A stretch of DNA of 64,000 bases from Marinobacter sp. MDS2 (GCF_030718085.1 NZ_JAVAJF010000001.1:434001-498000); one strand, 5' to 3'. Counted from the stretch's first letter, positions 1-11,973 are shown. Notes: generated by a model not told the origin, from the sequence alone. Made by a program: numbers and translations.

Positions 1-29
1 GGAATTTTACATGGCAGTGGCCTCGTTAG
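1..29 (+). CDS. aat: possible 3' end of aat (leucyl/phenylalanyl-tRNA-protein transferase), partial
   Basis: One frame is open from the window edge and stops at TAG 27-29, ending in NFTWQWPR. The stop merges with the AGGAG ribosome binding site of the next gene, as in a tight operon. In Pseudomonas and relatives aat lies directly before bpt, so this is probably its last codons. The other two frames also stay open for about 40 bases (stops at 40-42 and 44-46), so frame choice rests on synteny and the stop/ribosome-site arrangement. Confidence 0.3.
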
Positions 30-38
30 GAGAAGCGC

Positions 39-752
39 ATGAGTAATCTCCGAACGCTTGTTTTCTTTGCGACCCCCGCCCACGATTGCAGCTACCTTCC
101 TGATCGTGAAGCCACCACCATGTTTGTTGACCCGCGGGCGGACATTGACAAAAAACTCTACAGCCAACTCACCGCCCTTGGTTTTCGTCGTAGCGGCTCA
201 CACTATTACCGACCTCACTGCGAGTCATGCTCGGCTTGCGTGCCTGTGCGCCTGAAGGTCGATAAATTCCAACCGGACCGCAGCCAGCGCAGAGTGCTCA
301 GAAAGAATGCCGACCTTACATGCCGCCTGGTACCAGCGGCATACAACGAACGCTATTACCGCTTGTACGCGCACTACATCGAAGAACGCCACGAGGATGG
401 CGACATGTACCCTCCCACTCGGGAACAGTTCACATCGTTTCTGGTTGAAGGCTCCACCGACTCCTGGTTCCTGGAAATCATCCTGAACGATGAGTTGATC
501 GGACTGGCCGCCATCGACTTGCTTGACGACGGCCTGTCTGCGATTTACACCGTCTTCGCTCCGGAACACGAACACCGAAGCCTCGGTACGTTTGCGGTGC
601 TTTGGCAAATTCAAGAAGCCAAGGCACGAGAGTTACCTCACCTATATCTGGGCTACTGGATCAAAGCCTGCAAAAAAATGAACTACAAAACCCGCTACAG
701 ACCCATCGAAGCACTGCAAGACGGTCAGTGGCATGAAATGAGAAGTACCTGA
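39..752 (+). CDS. bpt: aspartate/glutamate leucyltransferase (bacterial arginyltransferase family)
   Basis: 237 aa, the usual length for Bpt/Ate. The family transfers leucine from leucyl-tRNA to proteins with N-terminal Asp or Glu, producing primary N-degrons recognised by ClpS. The N-terminal ATE domain holds the Cys cluster CESCSAC (C61, C64, C67) within RPHCESCSACVPVR. The C-terminal GNAT-like half includes LYLGYWIKACKKMNYK, typical of the family. The start has AGGAG six bases upstream. It lies just before infA and near clpA/clpS, so the enzyme that makes the degron and the machine that removes its targets are neighbours. Confidence 0.93.
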   Translation: MSNLRTLVFFATPAHDCSYLPDREATTMFVDPRADIDKKLYSQLTALGFRRSGSHYYRPHCESCSACVPVRLKVDKFQPDRSQRRVLRKNADLTCRLVPAAYNERYYRLYAHYIEERHEDGDMYPPTREQFTSFLVEGSTDSWFLEIILNDELIGLAAIDLLDDGLSAIYTVFAPEHEHRSLGTFAVLWQIQEAKARELPHLYLGYWIKACKKMNYKTRYRPIEALQDGQWHEMRST

Positions 753-832
753 TTTTTGCCAAACGACAAGAATTCAGGCAGAATTGCGCAATTTAAAATC
801 ACCGAAAGTATTCCGAACGAGGTTTTTACTGA

Positions 833-1051
833 ATGGCGAAATCAGATGTCATTGAAATGGAAGGCGTTATTCTAGACACGCTTCCAAACACCATGTTCCG
901 CGTTGAGCTGTCAAACGGCCACGTTGTGACCGCACACATCTCAGGAAAGATGCGCAAGAACTACATCCGCATCCTAACTGGAGACAAGGTCAAGGTAGAG
1001 TTGACTCCCTATGACCTGAGCAAAGGCCGCATCGTTTACCGCGCCCGTTAA
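833..1051 (+). CDS. infA: translation initiation factor IF-1
   Basis: 72 aa, exactly the usual size, a single OB-fold S1-like domain. [11 protein letters not shown] at the start and GRIVYRAR at the end are near-invariant in gammaproteobacterial IF-1. It binds the 30S A site during initiation with IF-2 and IF-3. A GAGG sequence lies upstream of the ATG. It stands 80 bases after bpt and is followed by a strong hairpin terminator, so transcription ends here, facing clpA from the other side. Confidence 0.98.
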   Translation: MAKSDVIEMEGVILDTLPNTMFRVELSNGHVVTAHISGKMRKNYIRILTGDKVKVELTPYDLSKGRIVYRAR

Positions 1052-1067
1052 TGCTCTCGTGACATCT

Positions 1068-1097
1068 GAAAAGCCCCGCTAATGCGGGGCTTTTTTG
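1068..1097. terminator. intrinsic terminator between infA and clpA
   Basis: The hairpin arms AAAAGCCCCGC and GCGGGGCTTTTTT are separated by TAAT and followed by a T run. It sits between the convergent infA and clpA stops and has an A run on the other flank, so it can work in both directions. Confidence 0.9.
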
Positions 1098-1102
1098 TTA
1101 CT

Positions 1103-3373
1103 TCAGATGGCTTCTGCCGGTTCATCCTCGTATTCAAAAACCAGCTCGTCATTCTCAAGCTGGATGAACACATCCCCGCCCTTCTCCGATAGCTTGCCGA
1201 ACAATATCTGCTCCGCCAGAGGTCGCTTGATCTTGTCCTGGATCAAACGCGCCATTGGCCTGGCGCCCATGGTCGAATCGTAGCCTTTCTCTGCCAACCA
1301 GGACTTGGCCGCCTCACTCACATGCAAGACCACATGCTTCTCGTCAAGCTGCGCCTGAAGTTCTGTCAGGAACTTGTCCACGACGTGGGTAATCGTGGAT
1401 TTTTGCAGATCGCCGAACTGGATTATGCCATCCAGACGGTTCCGGAATTCAGGCGTAAAGGTCTTGCTGATCACCTCCATGCCGTCAGTGCTGTGATCCT
1501 GCTCACTGAATCCAATGGAACGACGAGCCATGTTTTCGGCACCGGCGTTGGTGGTCATCACCAGAATCACATGACGGAAATCCGCCTTGCGGCCATTGTT
1601 ATCGGTCAGCGTGCCGTGATCCATAACCTGCAGCAGCAGGTTGAACACTTCCGGGTGCGCCTTTTCGATTTCGTCCAACAGCAGAACACAGTGGGGATGC
1701 TTGTTTACGGCTTCTGTCAGCAGACCACCCTGGTCATAACCGACATACCCTGGGGGCGCGCCAATCAAGCGAGACACCGTGTGGCGTTCCATGTATTCCG
1801 ACATGTCGAAGCGAACCAGCTCGATACCCAGAACCTTGGCCAACTGCTTGGTCACCTCGGTTTTACCTACCCCGGTCGGCCCCGCAAACAGGAAGGCTCC
1901 TTCAGGCTTCTCGGGCGCCTTCAAACCAGCGCGAGCCAGCTTGATCGCGGTTGACAGAGATTCAATAGCCGGATCTTGCCCGAACACCACCATTTTCAGG
2001 TTACGCTCAAGGTTGCGCAAGAGATCCTTGTCGCTGGTGGACACATTCTTCGGCGGGATCCGCGCAATGCTGGCGACCACATCCTCGATATCAACCACTT
2101 CAACCGACTTCTTGCGCTTGTCTTCCGGCTGGAGACGCTGACGCGCACCAGCCTCATCGATCACGTCAATAGCCTTGTCCGGCATATGCCGGTCAGTGAT
2201 GTATCGGTCCGCCAGCTCGGCAGCAACCCGAAGCGCCTGATCGGTATAGGTCAGGTCATGGTGTTTCTCAAAGCTTGGTTTGAGGCCCTTGAGAATCTGG
2301 TAGGTATCCTCAACACTAGGCTCGTTGACATCGATCTTCTGGAAGCGACGCGCCAAAGCGCTGTCTTTCTCGAAGATGCCACGGAATTCCTGATAGGTCG
2401 TCGAGCCAATACACCGCAACTCACCGGAACTCAGCATAGGCTTGAGCAAATTGGACGCATCCATCACCCCACCCGATGCCGATCCTGCACCGATAATGGT
2501 GTGGATTTCGTCAATGAAAAGAATGGCATGCTCTTGCTTCTTCAAATCACTGAGCAAACCTTTCAGGCGTTTTTCGAAGTCGCCACGGTATTTAGTGCCG
2601 GCCAAGAGAGCCCCCATATCCAGGGAGTAGACCACAGCGTCCGAGATAATCTCCGGCACCTCTCCATCAACAATTCTGCGAGCCAGACCTTCCGCAATCG
2701 CGGTTTTACCCACGCCGGCCTCACCAACCAGCAACGGGTTATTCTTCCGGCGGCGTGCCAAAATCTGCACAACCCGCTCCACCTCGGTCTCACGACCAAT
2801 CAACGGGTCAATACGGCCCTCACGGGCCTGCTCGTTCAGGTTTGCGGCGTAATTTTCCAGAGGACGCGCGTGACCGCTTTCTTCACCCGCCTCTTCTTGA
2901 GCCGCATGGTCGGCGCCCTCTTGGTCCTCAGCACCCTGCACACGTGAAATGCCATGGGACACAAAGTTCACCACATCAATGCGTGCAATATTCTGCTTCT
3001 TGAGAACATAAACCGCCTGGCTTTCCTGTTCGCTGAAAATCGCGACCAGCACATTTGCGCCAGTTACTTCTTTCTTGCCAGAAGACTGAACGTGGAATAC
3101 CGCCCGCTGCAGCACACGCTGAAAACCGAGTGTTGGCTGGGTTTCCCGGTCGCCGTCACTGGACGGAATCAGAGGCGTGGTGGAATCCACAAACTCAATC
3201 AGTTCGTCCTCAAGCTGTTTGAGGTCTGCACCACAAGCTTTCAACACTCCCACTGCCGATTCATTATCCAGAAGAGCCAACATCAAATGCTCCACGGTCA
3301 TGAATTCATGGCGCTTGTCGCGGGCATTTTTGAAGGCTGTATTCAGCGTAAGTTCAAGATCTTTACTCAGCAT
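1103..3373 (-). CDS. clpA: ATP-dependent Clp protease ATP-binding subunit ClpA
   Basis: 756 aa, matching ClpA (about 750). It has a Clp N-domain (1-145) that binds ClpS, an acidic linker, AAA+ module 1 with Walker A GEAGVGKT at 217-224 and Walker B LFIDEIH, and AAA+ module 2 with Walker A GPTGVGKT at 498-505. No ClpB-type coiled-coil insert is present, so it is ClpA rather than ClpB. A SIGF tripeptide after RR matches the ClpP-docking loop. It unfolds substrates and feeds them to ClpP, encoded at the far end of this window. clpS lies 18 bases upstream on the same strand, with AGGGG before the start. Confidence 0.98.
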   Translation of the reverse strand: MLSKDLELTLNTAFKNARDKRHEFMTVEHLMLALLDNESAVGVLKACGADLKQLEDELIEFVDSTTPLIPSSDGDRETQPTLGFQRVLQRAVFHVQSSGKKEVTGANVLVAIFSEQESQAVYVLKKQNIARIDVVNFVSHGISRVQGAEDQEGADHAAQEEAGEESGHARPLENYAANLNEQAREGRIDPLIGRETEVERVVQILARRRKNNPLLVGEAGVGKTAIAEGLARRIVDGEVPEIISDAVVYSLDMGALLAGTKYRGDFEKRLKGLLSDLKKQEHAILFIDEIHTIIGAGSASGGVMDASNLLKPMLSSGELRCIGSTTYQEFRGIFEKDSALARRFQKIDVNEPSVEDTYQILKGLKPSFEKHHDLTYTDQALRVAAELADRYITDRHMPDKAIDVIDEAGARQRLQPEDKRKKSVEVVDIEDVVASIARIPPKNVSTSDKDLLRNLERNLKMVVFGQDPAIESLSTAIKLARAGLKAPEKPEGAFLFAGPTGVGKTEVTKQLAKVLGIELVRFDMSEYMERHTVSRLIGAPPGYVGYDQGGLLTEAVNKHPHCVLLLDEIEKAHPEVFNLLLQVMDHGTLTDNNGRKADFRHVILVMTTNAGAENMARRSIGFSEQDHSTDGMEVISKTFTPEFRNRLDGIIQFGDLQKSTITHVVDKFLTELQAQLDEKHVVLHVSEAAKSWLAEKGYDSTMGARPMARLIQDKIKRPLAEQILFGKLSEKGGDVFIQLENDELVFEYEDEPAEAI

Positions 3374-3391
3374 GGGCTACCCCTAGGTCTG

Positions 3392-3751
<360 letters not shown>

Positions 3752-4039
3752 GGTTCTATGTACCGATTATTCGGATGGCTATCTTAATGTGGTTACCCGG
3801 CCAGACATTTTCAAGGCTGGCGCCCATGCAAGCACGGGTTAACGAATCCTGTGAACATGATACCGATTCCATACCCTGATGAAACACTTATTCAATCAGC
3901 TGTGATCCTTGACTCAGAAACCTGATTGGTCGACAGTTAATATCGTATGTAATTTAATGTAACAAAATGCAGCAGAAGTTTATCAGCAGAAAAACACTCC
4001 AATAATAAAAGAGACAGCAAAGGGACGGGGGAGTTCATC

Positions 4040-4330
4040 ATGCCGAGGGGCAAGGTCAAGTGGTTCAACAACGCCAAGGGATACGGCTTCATCATTGAAG
4101 ATGGCTGCAGCGACGATCTGTTCGCGCACTTTTCTTCCATTCAGATTGAGGGCTACAAAACCCTCAAGGCGGGACAAGCGGTCACGTTCGAGAAAAAACC
4201 GAGCGATAAGGGCGTTCATGCCGTAAACATCGTTCCGGATCTGGCACCTGGTGACAGAACATCCGCCGGGCAAGATGCCCAATCCGGCAATAATCGCGAC
4301 GGGTATCCACCCAGAGCCGCCAACGCCTGA
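4040..4330 (+). CDS. cspD: cold-shock domain protein, CspD type
   Basis: 96 aa. Residues 1-68 form a cold-shock OB fold with WFNNAKGYGFI (RNP1) and LFAHFS (RNP2). A C-terminal tail of about 28 polar residues follows. CspD is known in E. coli as a stationary-phase inhibitor of replication that binds single-stranded DNA and RNA. Its position divergent from clpS supports CspD rather than CspA. GGGGGAG precedes the ATG. The 288-base clpS-cspD spacer is AT-rich near cspD and must hold both promoters, but I could not fix -35/-10 boxes. The tail is longer than that of E. coli CspD (74 aa). Confidence 0.9.
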   Translation: MPRGKVKWFNNAKGYGFIIEDGCSDDLFAHFSSIQIEGYKTLKAGQAVTFEKKPSDKGVHAVNIVPDLAPGDRTSAGQDAQSGNNRDGYPPRAANA

Positions 4331-4463
4331 ACCGGTTTCGGCGCAGCTAAACCTTCGCCCTGCCGGTATATACCGGTGGGAATCCATTCCCATACTTTTT
4401 TCATTGCCTGCATTGCAGTACGCTTGTCAGCTCGGTCAACCCGCAACTGACAGGACTCTGTGA

Positions 4464-5111
4464 ATGGCGGACATCATCCTGTTTAACAAACCCTTTCAGG
4501 TTCTCAGCCAGTTCACGGACGAGCGAACCGAAAACCCTCGGTCAACGCTGGCAGAATGGATCAAGCAGCCAGGCTTTTACCCGGCCGGGCGACTTGACTA
4601 TGATTCCGAGGGGCTTCTTCTACTCACCAATCACGGCCCCTTGCAACACCGTATTGCGTCACCGCGTAACAAAATGCCCAAAACCTATTGGGTTCAGGTA
4701 GAGGGCGATATCTCGGGCGACGCAATTGATCGGCTTTCCCAGGGGGTAAATCTGAAAGATGGCCCTACCCGCCCGGCAAAAGCACGGAGAATGGCGCCCC
4801 CCGACCTTTGGCATCGCAACCCACCCGTTCGGCATCGGGAAACCGTCCCTACCAGCTGGATTGAACTGACCATCAGCGAAGGTCGCAACCGACAGGTACG
4901 CAGAATGACCGCAGCCGTTGGCTACCCAACGCTTAGGCTGGTACGTTATCAGATTGGCGATTGGACGCTCGACAAGCTGCAACCGGGCGAGTTCCGGATG
5001 GAACAAGTACACCTTCCCGACACCCCGACAGCGCCTTCAAGACAGAGGCATCGGTCTGGCACTCGTGCACCAAAAGCGCGCCGACCCAACAGGAGATCTG
5101 CATCAAAATGA
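4464..5111 (+). CDS. rluE: 23S rRNA pseudouridine synthase, RluE type
   Basis: 215 aa of the RsuA/RluB/E/F family without an N-terminal S4 domain, which fits RluE (pseudouridine 2457 in E. coli 23S rRNA). The catalytic motif is AGRLDYDSEGLLLLTN, with Asp after GRL. EGRNRQVRRMTAAVG is the family's second conserved block. A basic tail rich in Arg and Lys (about 190-215) probably binds RNA. Its TGA overlaps the next ATG (ATGA), implying translational coupling with nudJ, as in the E. coli rluE-nudJ-mnmA-hflD-purB order. Confidence 0.92.
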   Translation: MADIILFNKPFQVLSQFTDERTENPRSTLAEWIKQPGFYPAGRLDYDSEGLLLLTNHGPLQHRIASPRNKMPKTYWVQVEGDISGDAIDRLSQGVNLKDGPTRPAKARRMAPPDLWHRNPPVRHRETVPTSWIELTISEGRNRQVRRMTAAVGYPTLRLVRYQIGDWTLDKLQPGEFRMEQVHLPDTPTAPSRQRHRSGTRAPKARRPNRRSASK

Positions 5112-5557
5112 TTTGGAAGCCTCACGCAACAGTGGCCGTTATCGCTGAAGATGACCAAGGCCGCTACTTACTCGTGGAAGAACTCAGCAACGGCCAGGTA
5201 GTTTTCAATCAACCGGCCGGGCACATTGAAGAAGACGAACTGATTCTCGATGCTGCCTGCCGGGAGACACTGGAAGAAACCGGATGGGAAGTGGAGCCCA
5301 CCTACTTTCTGGGCATTTACACTTACAAAGCACCGGCTAACGGCGTCACCTACCACCGATTTTGTTACGCAGCCAAACCGCTCCGAAAGATCACGGACAA
5401 ACTGGATGACGGTATCATCGCCCCGCACTGGCTGACGCTGGACGAGATTCGTGAACTGGGAAGCAAATTACGCAGCCCTCTGGTCCTGCAATGCATCGAG
5501 GATTACCGAAACGGTCGGCAATTCCCCCTTGAAGTCGTGATAGACGGACAGACGTAA
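5108..5557 (+). CDS. nudJ: Nudix phosphatase NudJ
   Basis: 149 aa. The Nudix box begins at GHIEEDE and contains RETLEETGW, the REUXEEXGU core that binds Mg2+. E. coli NudJ hydrolyses nucleoside tri- and diphosphates and HMP-PP of thiamine synthesis. I chose ATG 5108 because MIWKPHATVAVI is the family N-terminus, AGGAG lies at a good distance, and it forms an ATGA overlap with rluE. An open frame extends to 4961, but that stretch lies within rluE and looks non-conserved. Confidence 0.92.
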   Translation: MIWKPHATVAVIAEDDQGRYLLVEELSNGQVVFNQPAGHIEEDELILDAACRETLEETGWEVEPTYFLGIYTYKAPANGVTYHRFCYAAKPLRKITDKLDDGIIAPHWLTLDEIRELGSKLRSPLVLQCIEDYRNGRQFPLEVVIDGQT

Positions 5558-5608
5558 CCCTCACAAGGTGCTAAAATCGCCGCTTTCTAACCGGTTACCA
5601 GTAGGCTC

Positions 5609-6787
5609 ATGACTCCAAATCCTGATTCCAAAGCCCCAGAAAACACCCGTGTCATCGTCGGCATGTCCGGCGGTGTCGACTCTTCGGTTGCCGCTTGGTT
5701 ATTGAAAGACCAGGGCTACCAGGTGGAAGGCCTGTTCATGAAGAACTGGGACGAAGATGACGGCACGGAATACTGCACCGCGATGACCGACCTTGCCGAC
5801 GCGCAAGCCGTAGTCGATGCCATCGGCATCAAACTGCATACCGCCAGCTTCGCCGCTGAATACTGGGATCGTGTGTTCGAGCACTTTCTCTCTGAGTACA
5901 GTGCCGGCCGCACGCCCAACCCCGACATCCTGTGCAACAAGGAAGTCAAGTTCCGGGCCTTTCTGGACTATGCCGTTACCCTGGGCGCAGATTACATTGC
6001 AACCGGGCACTATACCCGCCAGCGCCCGCTGAATGATGGCAGCGGCAAGGCCGAGCTGCTGAAAGGGTTAGACCCGAACAAAGACCAGAGCTACTTCCTG
6101 CACGCCGTGTCTGGCGACCGCATTGCCCGCACCCTGTTCCCGGTGGGTGAACTGGAGAAACCCGAAGTGCGCCGCATTGCCGAAGAGCAAGGGTTTATCA
6201 CCCACGACAAAAAAGATTCCACGGGCATCTGTTTCATCGGCGAGCGCAAGTTCACCGACTTTCTTAAACAGTACCTGCCCGCCCAGCCTGGCAACATTGA
6301 AACTCCGGATGGCGAAGTGATCGGCAAACATCAGGGCCTGATGTACCACACGATTGGCCAGCGCCAAGGTTTGGGAATCGGTGGGCTGGCCAAATACGGG
6401 GATGACCCTTGGTACGTTGCCGAGAAAGACTTAAGCCGAAATGTACTCATAGCGGTACAAGGCAAGCATCACCCATTGCTGTTTTCTCGTGGGCTGGTGT
6501 CCGGTCCGATTGACTGGATTGCCGGCGAAGCACCTTCCGGACAGTTCCGCTGCAAGGCCAAAACCCGCTACCGTCAACCGGATCAAGATTGCGAAGTCAC
6601 CGTCATTGACGGCGGCGTAAAAGTCGTCTTCGACGACGCCCAGCGGGCAGTGACACCGGGTCAGTCCGTCGTATTTTACATCGACGACGTGTGCCTGGGC
6701 GGCGGTGTCATCGAACAAACCTGGCGCGACGACGAAGCTCTGCCCGCTCGCCTGAATCAAGACGGCTGCCTCGAGGCACGTTCATGA
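5609..6787 (+). CDS. mnmA: tRNA-specific 2-thiouridylase MnmA
   Basis: 392 aa. The PP-loop SGGVDSSV at 20-27 binds ATP. The two catalytic cysteines are C109 ([12 protein letters not shown]) and C208 (STGICFIGE). MnmA adds sulfur to C2 of wobble U34 in tRNA-Lys, -Glu and -Gln, receiving it from a Tus relay. A TusA homologue occurs near 24.1 kb. The gene overlaps hflD by ATGA, so the two are probably translationally coupled. Confidence 0.97.
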   Translation: MTPNPDSKAPENTRVIVGMSGGVDSSVAAWLLKDQGYQVEGLFMKNWDEDDGTEYCTAMTDLADAQAVVDAIGIKLHTASFAAEYWDRVFEHFLSEYSAGRTPNPDILCNKEVKFRAFLDYAVTLGADYIATGHYTRQRPLNDGSGKAELLKGLDPNKDQSYFLHAVSGDRIARTLFPVGELEKPEVRRIAEEQGFITHDKKDSTGICFIGERKFTDFLKQYLPAQPGNIETPDGEVIGKHQGLMYHTIGQRQGLGIGGLAKYGDDPWYVAEKDLSRNVLIAVQGKHHPLLFSRGLVSGPIDWIAGEAPSGQFRCKAKTRYRQPDQDCEVTVIDGGVKVVFDDAQRAVTPGQSVVFYIDDVCLGGGVIEQTWRDDEALPARLNQDGCLEARS

Positions 6788-7404
6788 GCCGCACCCTGCA
6801 CGACCAGACTCTGGCTTTGGCTGGATTATTCCAGGCTGCCTCTTTGGTGCAGCAAGTCGCCCACAAAGGCACCTGCGACGAAGCAAGCCTTGAAACGTCA
6901 TTGCGGTCACTGTTCGCCACCGACCCGGCGACCACACTCGACGTGTATGGTGGCGAGTTGTCGGATATTCAGGAAGGCCTGAAAGCCCTTTCAACCTCCC
7001 TGGCGCAACAAAGCCGCTCTCAGGACGTGGAGACACTCCGCTATGTGCTGAATCTCGTTCAACTGGAATCCAAACTGAAAAACAGCCCGGATATCCTGAA
7101 TGTGATTGGAAGCCGCATCGATCAGGCGCGCCACACGGCCAGCCACTTCGGCTATAACCATAGCAACCTGATTGGCAACCTGGCCTCGATCTACACCGAC
7201 ACCATCAGCACCTTCCGCCTGCGCATTCAAGTCAGCGGCAACCCGCAAGTCCTGCAGCAGGACGAGAACGCTGCTAAAGTTCGCGCCCTGCTTCTTGCCG
7301 GCATTCGTTCCGCGGTGCTCTGGCGTCAATGTGGCGGCCGCCGCTGGCAGCTTATTTTCTCCCGGAGAAAAGTGATCAACCACGCCCGAGAGCTGTTGCG
7401 CTGA
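6784..7404 (+). CDS. hflD: HflD, high-frequency lysogenization protein homologue
   Basis: 206 aa, all helical in appearance. It begins [19 protein letters not shown] and carries [13 protein letters not shown], both typical of HflD. In E. coli HflD sits at the inner membrane and binds phage lambda CII, but its housekeeping role is unknown. ATG 6784 overlaps the mnmA stop (ATGA). A longer in-frame reading from 6691 only covers mnmA in another frame. The position between mnmA and purB is the standard one. Confidence 0.92.
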   Translation: MSRTLHDQTLALAGLFQAASLVQQVAHKGTCDEASLETSLRSLFATDPATTLDVYGGELSDIQEGLKALSTSLAQQSRSQDVETLRYVLNLVQLESKLKNSPDILNVIGSRIDQARHTASHFGYNHSNLIGNLASIYTDTISTFRLRIQVSGNPQVLQQDENAAKVRALLLAGIRSAVLWRQCGGRRWQLIFSRRKVINHARELLR

Positions 7405-7464
7405 TTCGCAACGCGGGCTGGTGTATCATAGAGACTCTAATTTTCTTATCCGATTCTTTGATGA

Positions 7465-8847
<1,383 letters not shown>

Positions 8848-8862
8848 ATCTGGAGCAGCACC

Positions 8863-10014
8863 ATGGATATGCTTGGCGGACTGACAGCGTCTGAGTTCCT
8901 GCGCGATTACTGGCAGAAGAAACCTCTTGTCATCCGTCAGGCCTTCCCCGGCTTCCAGTGCCCGGTGAGTCCGGATGAACTGGCAGGTCTGGCCTGTGAA
9001 GAAACCGTGGAATCCCGCATCGTTATCGAAAACGATGCGGGCAAGCCCTGGCAACTGCAAAACGGCCCGTTCTCGCCGGAACGATTCAGCGCTTTGCCCG
9101 AACAAGACTGGACCTTGCTGGTTCAGGGTCTGGATCACTGGGTTCCGGAAGTATCCGATTTGCTGGAGGCATTTCGCTTCATCCCGAACTGGCGGCTGGA
9201 TGACATCATGGCCAGCTATGCCCCAAAGGGTGGCAGCGTAGGGCCTCATTACGACCAATACGATGTATTCCTGCTGCAGGCCGAAGGCCATCGACGCTGG
9301 ACCTTTGGTGGCCATTGCGACCACACCTCACCCAGAGTTGAGGGCACCCCCCTGAGGATTCTCAGCAGCTGGGACGGCGAAGAAACCGTCACTCTGGCAC
9401 CGGGCGACATGCTTTATCTCCCCCCCGGAATCGGCCACCACGGTGTTGCCGAAGACGACTGCATTACCCTGTCCATTGGCTTCCGAGCACCAACGATTGA
9501 TGACTTGCTGACCGGCTTTACCGACTTCCTGTGCAATCAAGAGAAAGCTTCAGAGCATCTGGGCGACCCCGATCTGACCGTTCAGGACAACCCCGGCACC
9601 ATTGCCCCAGACGTGATTGATCGCCTGGATCAAGTGATTCGCGAACAGATCAGTGACCGGCGCAAACTGGCACTCTGGTTTGGCCAGTACACCACGGCCC
9701 CGAAAAGCCTCGACATCGTTGTGCCTGCCGAAGAGCCTGCGGCACCGGAAGACCTGGCCGCCGCCATTGAAGCCGGCGAGCAACTGCGCTGGAACGAAGG
9801 CTCCCGGTTCGCGTACCACGAGTTTGAGGGCGAAACCGCCCTATTTGTGGACGGCGAACAGTATTTACTGAAAGGTGATGCTCAACCAATCGCAGCTCTA
9901 TTGTGCTCCGGCGCCCGTATCGATCAATCCAAACTGGCCACCTTTGCCAGCGATGAAGCGCTGGTTGGTCTGTTGACGACACTTTACAACCAAGGCTCCG
10001 TGTACTTCGAGTAA
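8863..10014 (+). CDS. roxA: ribosomal protein L16 arginine 3-hydroxylase (JmjC/cupin oxygenase)
   Basis: 383 aa, close to E. coli RoxA/YcfD (373). The Fe(II)/2-oxoglutarate site is an HxD pair at H129 and D131 (GPHYDQYDVF) with the distal His in PPGIGHHGVAED (192/193). The family hydroxylates an Arg of ribosomal protein L16 using O2 and 2-oxoglutarate. The C-terminal third is the winged-helix-like dimer and substrate region. GGAG precedes the ATG. It is near purB in E. coli as well, and its stop is three bases from the next start. Confidence 0.93.
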   Translation: MDMLGGLTASEFLRDYWQKKPLVIRQAFPGFQCPVSPDELAGLACEETVESRIVIENDAGKPWQLQNGPFSPERFSALPEQDWTLLVQGLDHWVPEVSDLLEAFRFIPNWRLDDIMASYAPKGGSVGPHYDQYDVFLLQAEGHRRWTFGGHCDHTSPRVEGTPLRILSSWDGEETVTLAPGDMLYLPPGIGHHGVAEDDCITLSIGFRAPTIDDLLTGFTDFLCNQEKASEHLGDPDLTVQDNPGTIAPDVIDRLDQVIREQISDRRKLALWFGQYTTAPKSLDIVVPAEEPAAPEDLAAAIEAGEQLRWNEGSRFAYHEFEGETALFVDGEQYLLKGDAQPIAALLCSGARIDQSKLATFASDEALVGLLTTLYNQGSVYFE

Positions 10015-10017
10015 GCA

Positions 10018-10983
10018 ATGCGTCCAAAATTCCGAAAGTACAGTTGGCAACTGGCACCCGGCTCCATTCGCGATATCCGCCAACGGGTGTTTATCGACGA
10101 ACAACAAGTCCCCCCTGAACTGGAGTGGGATGACACCGACGAGATTGCCGACCATTACCTGGCGGTAGACCGGAACAACCAACCCATTGCCACCGCTCGG
10201 TTGTTTTCCGCCCTGGAAGAAACCGGGTACATCGGGCGTATGGCGGTCCTGCCGGAATATCGCGGGCGCGGCATTGGTGAAGCCCTCATTCAGCACCTGT
10301 TAAAAGAATCCGCCGGCCGTTATCAGGAACTCAGGCTTTCGGCCCAGCAACACGCTGTCGGTTTTTACCAGCGCTGCGGCTTTCATGTTTGTTCATCCCC
10401 CTATGACGACGCCGGCATTCCCCACCTGGATATGCGCTGCTTAGCCCCGGCGCTTGCTCATCATGGGCTCGGCCATCGCTCTCAGCCGCTCATCCTCGGC
10501 GTTGATGCCGAAAGCTGGTTGTTCAATCAGGAAAGCACCTTTATAGAACTGATGGACTCGTTGGTGGGCCAGGCGAGACAACGCCTGTGGATTTATGACC
10601 GCATGCTGGATCATGATCGGTACGACCGCCACCAACTGCGGGAGCTGATTTCCGCTGTTGCCCGCCATCACCGCCTAAGCGAGGTTCGCATCCTGATTCA
10701 CGATGACAAGCCCTTGGTGCAAAGACGTCATCGCCTGATCGAACTGATGCGACGATTGCCCAGCCGCATCGAGCTTCGTGTGCTCAACGACGACTACCCG
10801 CACGAAGACCAGCCCTTCGTCGTGGTGGACCGTGACGGCCTGATCTGCCGCCACGACTTCAACAAGCCTGAAGGTTTCGCCAATTTTGCTGCCGGACGGC
10901 GGTTGAAGTTGAAAGAAGAGGCGTTCCAGCGCATGTGGGAGACAGCCCAATCGTCTCTCGAGCTGCGCGAGCTACCGATCTGA
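10018..10983 (+). CDS. GNAT acetyltransferase fused to a C-terminal domain of unknown function
   Basis: 321 aa in two parts. Residues 1-140 are a GNAT fold with the acetyl-CoA loop LPEYRGRGIGEAL and RCGF near the end, resembling ElaA/YjcF-like acetyltransferases. Residues 150-321 form a second domain (ESWLFNQESTFIELMDSL onward) found fused to GNATs in marine gammaproteobacteria, with a YDRMLDHDRYDR stretch and many His/Arg residues vaguely like phospholipase D or nuclease folds. The substrate is unknown. It is probably co-transcribed with roxA. Its last 12 bases overlap the 3' end of the convergent LysR gene. Confidence 0.8.
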   Translation: MRPKFRKYSWQLAPGSIRDIRQRVFIDEQQVPPELEWDDTDEIADHYLAVDRNNQPIATARLFSALEETGYIGRMAVLPEYRGRGIGEALIQHLLKESAGRYQELRLSAQQHAVGFYQRCGFHVCSSPYDDAGIPHLDMRCLAPALAHHGLGHRSQPLILGVDAESWLFNQESTFIELMDSLVGQARQRLWIYDRMLDHDRYDRHQLRELISAVARHHRLSEVRILIHDDKPLVQRRHRLIELMRRLPSRIELRVLNDDYPHEDQPFVVVDRDGLICRHDFNKPEGFANFAAGRRLKLKEEAFQRMWETAQSSLELRELPI

Positions 10984-11973
10984 CCCCAGTGCCTGGGGCG
11001 ATTCAAACTGAGCGCCGAAGGGCGCAAATTCATCGTCTACCTCTTCGGCAACTTCCGCGATCAGCTTTCTCAGCCACTGATGGTCCGAGTTGTGCTGCAG
11101 CAGCGGACTCCACGCCATTTTGAGTTCGAACGGAGGGATCTCAAACGGGGGCACCTTCACCACAAGGTTCGGATTATCTTTCTGGAGCCAGGCAGCTCGT
11201 GACGGCAAAGTCGCGATCAAATCATGCTGCTCGGCCAACAACATTGCCACCTGATAGTGCCGTGTGAACACCGAGATCTGGCGTTTACGCCCCATCAAAC
11301 CCAGAGCTTCGTCCACCCAGCCCAATCGCTGCACATCCTTCGGGTTCACCCCGACACCCACACCAAAGCCGGTTTTACTGACCCAGATATGGCTTGCGTC
11401 CAAGTAGGTATCCAAAGTGAAAGGCTCGACCAAAACCGGATTGCGGGCATTCATCAAACAGGCGAAATATTCGGTCCAAAGCGTTTTCTGGTGGAACGAT
11501 TGGGGTATTTTATCGAACCGGTTAATGGCCATATCCAGCCGCCCCTGCTCCACGTCGAGAAAGCTGACATCACTGGGTGTCAGCACATCCAGGGTCACGT
11601 GCGGCGCTTCCTGACGAATGCGGCGCAATACCCGAGGCATAAGGCAGGATTCCGCGTAGTCACTGGCCATAATTCTAAACACCCGCTGGCTGTTCTCTGC
11701 CGCGAAGGGTGTTTTTTCCTGAACCGCCTGCTCAATATTGGAGAGAATCGAACGCACCAACGGCTGCAACTCCTGGGCTCGCTCTGTCGCCGTCATTCCT
11801 TCGCTGGTTCGCACCAGTATCGGATCGCCGAATAGATCCCGTAGCCGCCTCAAGCCATTACTCATAGCCGGCTGGGTAATGCCGAGATGGTTTGCCGCTT
11901 TGGTGACATTCCGTTCCCTCAACAGCACATCGAGGTACACCAGCAAATTAAGATCCACTCGGGAAATATCCAT
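10972..11973 (-). CDS. LysR-family transcriptional regulator
   Basis: 333 aa from the chosen start. The N-terminal helix-turn-helix reads RNVTKAANHLGITQPAMSNG, followed by LRRLRDLFGDPILVR. The LNLLVYLDVLLRERNVT opening and ALSNGLRRLR-like helix place it in the NodD/NahR/LeuO branch. A LysR substrate-binding domain follows (about 95-300). ATG 11973 was chosen over a start 48 bases upstream because MDISRVDLNLL is the usual opening and AAAGGT precedes it. The ligand and targets are not evident. It diverges from the 12206 gene, and such regulators often control the divergent neighbour. Confidence 0.88.
   Translation of the reverse strand: MDISRVDLNLLVYLDVLLRERNVTKAANHLGITQPAMSNGLRRLRDLFGDPILVRTSEGMTATERAQELQPLVRSILSNIEQAVQEKTPFAAENSQRVFRIMASDYAESCLMPRVLRRIRQEAPHVTLDVLTPSDVSFLDVEQGRLDMAINRFDKIPQSFHQKTLWTEYFACLMNARNPVLVEPFTLDTYLDASHIWVSKTGFGVGVGVNPKDVQRLGWVDEALGLMGRKRQISVFTRHYQVAMLLAEQHDLIATLPSRAAWLQKDNPNLVVKVPPFEIPPFELKMAWSPLLQHNSDHQWLRKLIAEVAEEVDDEFAPFGAQFESPQALGSDR

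Noticed and set aside
1976..2947. Long open reading frame (323 codons) on the plus strand inside clpA
   Set aside because: It is antisense to a fully conserved ClpA and its translation has no recognisable motif. It is a shadow frame of the codon pattern.
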